Origin: an uncultured Methylophilus sp.
GTDB taxonomy: Bacteria > Pseudomonadota > Gammaproteobacteria > Burkholderiales > Methylophilaceae
Reading direction: 5' to 3'
Length of the DNA stretch: 18,372 nt
NCBI GenBank assembly: GCA_936943315.1
Contig: CAKZJM010000346.1
Coordinates: forward strand, 1 to 18,372
Below the pieces are notes generated by a model. It was not told where the DNA came from, ran no database searches, and saw only the letters and a program-made list of their open reading frames with translations. Made by a program: the position numbers and the translations under genes. Below, in pieces: positions 14,687 through 18,372 of the stretch; within the stretch, counting starts at the first letter, position 1; each line of letters begins with the position of its first letter.

Positions 14687-15538
14687 ATGCAAACATTAAA
14701 ATTTTCGGCAGAGGCCGTGGTATCCCCCTCATGGATACAGCGCCTCTTGCCAAAAAGAGTGTGGTGTCAGGCATTGCTGATCCAATGTGTGAGTATGCTG
14801 TTGTTGACGAGCCTTGCGCCCAGCGTCACCAACAGCGTATTTGCGTTTGAGCTACGGAGTATCGGTGTCCCGCTGAATTCAATCTGGGTCTGGCTGCTGG
14901 CCCATCTTTGCCTGGTGAGCATACTGGCAAAATTTGCTAACATGCCTGTCTGGTGGCGGTGGATTCATGTGGTTTTCCCAGTCGCTGTGCTATGTATGCA
15001 GCAAGTGGCGTTGCCTGCCAGCGTCTATTTTGCCGGGTTCGTCATCACGCTGACCCTTTACTGGTCGGTCTACAATACACGTGTCCCGTTTTACCCGTCT
15101 TTTCCCTCTACCTGGCGTGCAATGCACCGCATCCTGGAGCAACACGCGGACGATCAGCCGCTGAAAGTGCTCGACATAGGCAGTGGCATTGGTGATATTG
15201 CCATGTTCCTGGCCAAGCAGCGCATTCATGACGAAGTGTCAGGCATTGAAATCGCTCCTCTACCATGGGTAATCAGTGCGGTGCGGGCCATCTTTTCCGG
15301 CACCAGCGTCAAATTTACCTTAGGCGATTACCGCCAACTGGATTTTGCCTCACTGGATGTGGTATTTGCGTATCTTTCGCCTGCGGTTATGGGACCGGTG
15401 TGGCAAAAAGTGCAGCAAGAAATGCGGCCAGGATGCCTTTTTGTCAGTTCAGAGTTTCCAGTGCCTGAGGTGAATGCCAGCCGAATCATTTATCCTGCCG
15501 TCAATGCACCGGCCTTATACATCTATCAAATAAACTAA
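14687..15538 (+). CDS. Membrane-anchored class I SAM-dependent methyltransferase
   Basis: A 283-residue protein with four hydrophobic helices in the first half (about residues 26-46, 64-82, 89-107 and 112-129). These are followed by VYNTRVPFYPS and a cytoplasmic Rossmann methyltransferase domain. The SAM-binding motif I is VLDIGSGIGD (about 161-170), the acidic strand is VSGIEIAPLPWV, and further motifs are TLGDYRQLDF, DVVFAYLSPAVM and EMRPGCLFVSSEFPVP. The set IExAPLP, AYLSP and EMRPG resembles a family of uncharacterised membrane methyltransferases; the substrate is unknown. The ATG at 14681 directly abuts the AAGGA site, whereas the in-frame ATG at 14687 has a 5-base spacing, so I start there. 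It sits between flhC and motA on the same strand, so a motility-linked substrate is an inference only. Confidence 0.82.
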   Translation: MQTLKFSAEAVVSPSWIQRLLPKRVWCQALLIQCVSMLLLTSLAPSVTNSVFAFELRSIGVPLNSIWVWLLAHLCLVSILAKFANMPVWWRWIHVVFPVAVLCMQQVALPASVYFAGFVITLTLYWSVYNTRVPFYPSFPSTWRAMHRILEQHADDQPLKVLDIGSGIGDIAMFLAKQRIHDEVSGIEIAPLPWVISAVRAIFSGTSVKFTLGDYRQLDFASLDVVFAYLSPAVMGPVWQKVQQEMRPGCLFVSSEFPVPEVNASRIIYPAVNAPALYIYQIN

Positions 15539-15788
15539 GCCGTTCACCCCCGGCCAATCAAGGGCAGGGCATCTCTCGACTTTCGGGTCTCTGTAGCCTT
15601 CAACACGGCCAACCCTAATGCTGGCGTGGTTTTTCCCAAAAACTTTCAGCAAGCGCTGAATCTGCCTCCGTTGTTTGCGATGACTTAGCGCACTAATTTG
15701 GCTAGCTAAACCCCTTTTATTTGCAAAAATGAATTGCGTGCCAGGTTGTTATGCTGAACGAAGTTAAATGCTAAAAGCGGAGTAGAGC

Positions 15789-16649
15789 ATGTTTGTCATC
15801 ATTGGATACGTAGTCGTTTGTGGCATGGTTTTTGGCGGGTATGCGCTGGCAGGCGGCCACTTGGGCGCCCTGTGGCAACCTCTGGAAGTCATGATGATTT
15901 TCGGCGGAGCGTTTGGTGCCTTTATTGTCGGCAATGACAACAAGGCGATCAAAGCGACTTTAAAAGCACTGCCTACCTTGTTCAAAGGCTCAAAATACAA
16001 CAAACAGCTTTACATGGATTTGTTGGCGTTGCTGTTTGAAATCCTCACCAAAATCCGTAAAGACGGTTTGATGTCGATTGAAAAAGACATTGAAGATCCA
16101 GAATCCAGCGCCGTGTTCAGCAAATATCCAACGATTCAGCACGATCACCACTTGATTGAGTTTATCTGTGACTACCTGCGATTAATGGTGTCGGGCAATA
16201 TGGATGCTTTCCAGGTTGAAAACCTCATGGATAACGAACTGGAAACCCACCATATGGAAGGCCATGTCCCCGCGCATTGTATTGCCAAACTGGGCGATGG
16301 CTTGCCAGCATTTGGTATTGTGGCTGCGGTGATGGGCGTGGTCCACACCATGGAAAACGTGGCATTGCCCCCTGCCGAACTCGGCATCCTGATTGCACAT
16401 GCACTGGTAGGGACCTTCCTCGGCATTTTGCTGGCTTATGGTTTTATTGGTCCATTGTCGGGGTTACTGGAGCAAAAGCTGGAAGAATCCAGCAAAAGTT
16501 TTCAGACAGTGAAAGTGGTGTTGCTGGCCAGCCTGAATGGCTATGCGCCGCCGATTGCGGTCGAGTTTGGCCGCAAAGTGCTGTACTCCACAGAGCGCCC
16601 TGGCTTTAGCGAGCTCGAAGAGCACGTCAAACAGGCCAAATCAAAGTAA
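15789..16649 (+). CDS. motA: Flagellar motor stator protein MotA
   Basis: A 286-residue stator A subunit that conducts protons with MotB and drives the rotor via FliG. Key residues fall at the E. coli numbering: R90 and E98 in the cytoplasmic loop (KIRKDGLMSIE), and prolines P173 (GDGLPAFGIVAAVMGVVHTM) and P222 (YGFIGPLSGLLE) at the channel. Four membrane helices are visible (about 2-20, 33-49, 174-188 and 198-222). GGAG at 15779-15782 lies 6 bases before the ATG. A 250-bp gap to the upstream methyltransferase gene suggests a separate promoter, though I could not find a sigma-28 match there. motB follows 27 bp downstream. Confidence 0.97.
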   Translation: MFVIIGYVVVCGMVFGGYALAGGHLGALWQPLEVMMIFGGAFGAFIVGNDNKAIKATLKALPTLFKGSKYNKQLYMDLLALLFEILTKIRKDGLMSIEKDIEDPESSAVFSKYPTIQHDHHLIEFICDYLRLMVSGNMDAFQVENLMDNELETHHMEGHVPAHCIAKLGDGLPAFGIVAAVMGVVHTMENVALPPAELGILIAHALVGTFLGILLAYGFIGPLSGLLEQKLEESSKSFQTVKVVLLASLNGYAPPIAVEFGRKVLYSTERPGFSELEEHVKQAKSK

Positions 16650-16676
16650 TCAGATAAAGACCGCCGGGAGAGCGTC

Positions 16677-17609
16677 ATGGCTGAAGAACACATTGCCCCG
16701 ATTATTGTTAAGAAGATCAAGAAGAATGGCGGTGGCCATCACGGGGGCGCCTGGAAGATTGCCTATGCTGACTTTGTGACAGCGATGATGGCGTTTTTCC
16801 TGCTGATGTGGTTACTTGGCTCCACCTCCAAAGCACAAAAAGAGGGCATTGCAGAATACTTTCAAACACCGTTACATATGGTGCTGATGGGGCCCTCCAT
16901 GGGTCAGAGTGACTCGGCCTTGAAAAACACCGGTGGCAAAGACGTCACTAAAAAGCAAGGTCAGGTAAAACCGGTAGACGGGGATCCAGGCAAACTGAAG
17001 ACAGTGAAGCTTGAGGACGTTAAAGAAGCCTTGAAGCAAGCCGAAAAAGTAAAACTTGAAACGCTCAAGGCCAAAATTGAACAGGCCATTGAAGATAACC
17101 AGACACTAAAGCAGTTTAAATCGCAGTTGAAGCTGGATATTACCAGTGAAGGCCTGCGCATACAGATTATTGATGAACAGAACCGGCCCATGTTTGAGAA
17201 TGCCAGGGCAGAGCTACAGCCTTATGCGAAACAGATTTTGCGTGAGATCGGCAAAACGCTCAATGGCGTGGATAACAAGATCAGCCTGTCTGGTCACACG
17301 GACGCGACTGGTTATGCCAATGGCGACCAAGGGTACAGCAACTGGGAGCTCTCTGCCGACCGAGCGAATGCCTCGCGGCGTGAATTGATTGCCGGTGGCA
17401 TGGATGAGACCAAACTGATGCGTGTCGTCGGCCTGGGCTCAGCCATCATGATAGACAAAGAAAATCCGTTTAATCCAATTAACCGGCGCATCAGCCTGAT
17501 TGTGATGAACAAGGAAACGGAAGAAGACTTACTCAAGGATAACGATCAGATTTCTGTCAGTGAACAAGATAAAACGCAGGTGGAAGCATTGCAGAAAAAA
17601 CCGGAATAG
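16677..17609 (+). CDS. motB: Flagellar motor stator protein MotB
   Basis: A 310-residue stator B subunit anchored to peptidoglycan. A basic, Gly/His-rich cytoplasmic N-terminus (VKKIKKNGGGHHGGAWK) precedes the single transmembrane helix, with the proton-binding D32 in YADFVTAMMAFFLLMWLLG, at the same position as in E. coli. A plug region and long Lys/Glu-rich linker (about 85-145) follow, then the OmpA-like domain (about 150-285) with LSGHTDATGY, SADRANASRREL, VVGLGSA and NPINRRISLIV. The ribosome binding site is GGGAG before the ATG. With motA it forms the primary proton-driven stator, in addition to the divergently located MotCD pair. Confidence 0.97.
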   Translation: MAEEHIAPIIVKKIKKNGGGHHGGAWKIAYADFVTAMMAFFLLMWLLGSTSKAQKEGIAEYFQTPLHMVLMGPSMGQSDSALKNTGGKDVTKKQGQVKPVDGDPGKLKTVKLEDVKEALKQAEKVKLETLKAKIEQAIEDNQTLKQFKSQLKLDITSEGLRIQIIDEQNRPMFENARAELQPYAKQILREIGKTLNGVDNKISLSGHTDATGYANGDQGYSNWELSADRANASRRELIAGGMDETKLMRVVGLGSAIMIDKENPFNPINRRISLIVMNKETEEDLLKDNDQISVSEQDKTQVEALQKKPE

Positions 17610-17642
17610 CCAACGCAATAGAACATGGCTAGCCGTTACGTA

Positions 17643-17678
17643 CAAGAAATAGGTCATTTTTACATGGTTTATTTCTTG
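17643..17678. repeat. Inverted repeat between motB and the cheZ-like gene
   Basis: CAAGAAATA (17643-17651) and TATTTCTTG (17670-17678) are exact complements separated by 18 bases. The stem is AT-rich with no T-run after it. It could be an operator, a weak attenuator between motAB and the chemotaxis genes, or chance. It lies 37 bases before the next start codon. Confidence 0.4.
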
Positions 17679-17715
17679 ATTGAAAACCAGGGGAATCAGG
17701 CAAGATAGGACCACT

Positions 17716-18258
17716 ATGAAAACATTGCCCATAGAAGAATTAAGAGAATTACTGGCCGCAGTCTCGCGTCACGGGGATTGGCATTTGCTCGAAATCGAAA
17801 CCGACTTACAGCAAACTTCCTTTTTACTGAATGAAGCGATAGAAAAACTGAGCGCCAGCTTTATGACGGTTTATGCCCAGCTCACCGAGCAGCAAGCCGC
17901 CATCGAGCTGTTGGCTGAAGCCGGCAAGTTGCAACCTGAAGAAGTGCAGCAGTTGCAGGTATTTCAGGACAACATTGGCCAAGAGGTCAATAAAGTCGTG
18001 ACTGGCATGCAATTTCAGGACATGACCAATCAGTTGTTGCAACGCACCATCAACCGCGTCAATGGCTTAAAAGAATTGCTCCATGAGCTTTCCAGCCATC
18101 AGGTGCCGAGTGCGGCAGATGATGAGCATGAAGAAATCAGGAATTTCATCATGCAGCTTAACCAGAATTTTGATCAGGGTAGCCAACACCTGACCGGCAA
18201 CTTAAGAAAATCGGTCAATCAGCAAGACCTGGCTACCGGTGATATCGATTTATTTTAA
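17716..18258 (+). CDS. cheZ: CheZ-like CheY-P phosphatase
   Basis: A 180-residue, nearly all-helical soluble protein. CheZ removes the phosphate from CheY-P to reset the flagellar switch. The catalytic signature is visible in GMQFQDMTNQLLQRTINRV, where D102 and Q106 correspond to the D143xxxQ147 pair of E. coli CheZ (QDFQDLTGQ). A Gln-rich acidic linker leads to the C-terminus DLATGDIDLF, which resembles the short acidic/aromatic tail that CheZ uses to dock CheY. It is shorter than E. coli CheZ (214), and overall similarity is low, so the symbol is by motif and context: the next gene is cheY. The ATG at 17716 follows AGGA (17707-17710); an upstream in-frame TTG at 17680 has no such site and lies inside the inverted repeat region. 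Confidence 0.75.
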   Translation: MKTLPIEELRELLAAVSRHGDWHLLEIETDLQQTSFLLNEAIEKLSASFMTVYAQLTEQQAAIELLAEAGKLQPEEVQQLQVFQDNIGQEVNKVVTGMQFQDMTNQLLQRTINRVNGLKELLHELSSHQVPSAADDEHEEIRNFIMQLNQNFDQGSQHLTGNLRKSVNQQDLATGDIDLF

Positions 18259-18300
18259 TCGCAGCGGCGTTAACAAATTAGTGAAAAAGGCGAATCAAAC

Positions 18301-18372
18301 ATGGCGAAAACAATTTTAACTGTAGACGACTCCGGATCATTACGTCAGATGGTGGCATTTAGCCTCAAAGCT
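18301..18372 (+). CDS. cheY: Chemotaxis response regulator CheY, N-terminal fragment
   Basis: Only the first 24 residues are inside the window: MAKTILTVDDSGSLRQMVAF and SLKA. TILTVDDSGSLRQMV is the first strand and acidic pair (D9, D10) of a single-domain response regulator, of the kind found at the head of chemotaxis operons next to cheA. Phosphorylated CheY binds the flagellar switch. The phosphorylation aspartate lies beyond the edge. The upstream CheZ-like gene ends 42 bp before the ATG, and a modest AAGGCG serves as ribosome binding site. Confidence 0.88.
   Translation, partial: MAKTILTVDDSGSLRQMVAFSLKA

Noticed and set aside
15539..15688. The 50 codons after the methyltransferase stop stay open in the same frame, up to TAG at 15686-15688
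   Set aside because: It could suggest a stop-codon read-through or a decayed extension, but the translated peptide has no recognisable motif and the protein before the stop is already complete. Chance is the simpler explanation.
15700..15740. TAAA at the CTAAACCCC site as the -35 of a sigma-28 promoter for motA
   Set aside because: At the required spacing the -10 position reads AAAATGAA, which does not resemble GCCGATAA.
17629..17640. GCCGTTAC as a sigma-28 -10 for the cheZ-like gene
   Set aside because: The -35 position reads ACGCAATA in place of TAAA-type sequence, so only half of the promoter would be present.

Overview
This window looks like a chromosomal segment of a flagellated betaproteobacterium, most likely a methylotroph of the Methylophilaceae (Methylophilus/Methylotenera type). 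The reasons are the tail of a PQQ-dependent alcohol (methanol-type) dehydrogenase at the left edge, a PEP-CTERM surface protein, an MsrPQ periplasmic repair pair, and a flagellar core in which the FlhDC master regulator occurs together with the FlhF/FlhG polar-placement pair and two different stator systems. The genus is inferred from gene content, not proven.

Left part (1-2803, + strand): the dehydrogenase C-terminus; a 171-residue PEP-CTERM protein with its own clear rho-independent terminator; and msrP-msrQ, a Tat-exported molybdenum reductase with its haem membrane partner. At 2950-3071 a strongly folded leader precedes a 745-residue GAF-GGDEF-EAL protein (3072-5309). That gene runs convergently into the flagellar operon and overlaps motD by 32 bp.

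Centre (5278-13095, - strand): a compact operon, flhB-flhA-flhF-flhG-fliA-motC-motD, with overlaps or very short gaps throughout. It encodes two export-gate proteins, the polar GTPase, its MinD-like partner (here with apparently destroyed ATP-binding motifs), the flagellar sigma factor and the second stator pair. A sigma-28-like promoter candidate lies about 58 bp upstream of flhB.

A 611-bp divergent regulatory region (13096-13706) separates this from the right-hand + strand cluster flhD-flhC-membrane methyltransferase-motA-motB-cheZ-like-cheY (13707 to the window edge). The flhD leader holds a perfect 17-bp hairpin, a perfect 10-bp hairpin, and an 11-bp downstream segment able to pair with the apex of the first hairpin. 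This resembles a conformational switch in front of the master regulator.

Taken together, the flagellar part covers master regulation (FlhDC), class-III transcription (FliA), export (FlhAB), placement (FlhFG), torque (MotAB plus MotCD) and signal termination (CheY with a CheZ-type phosphatase). A c-di-GMP enzyme sits next to the stator genes. I saw no RNA genes, insertion sequences or CRISPR arrays. The items most worth a second look are the flhDC leader, the degenerate FlhG, the membrane methyltransferase between flhC and motA, and the structured leader of the c-di-GMP gene.
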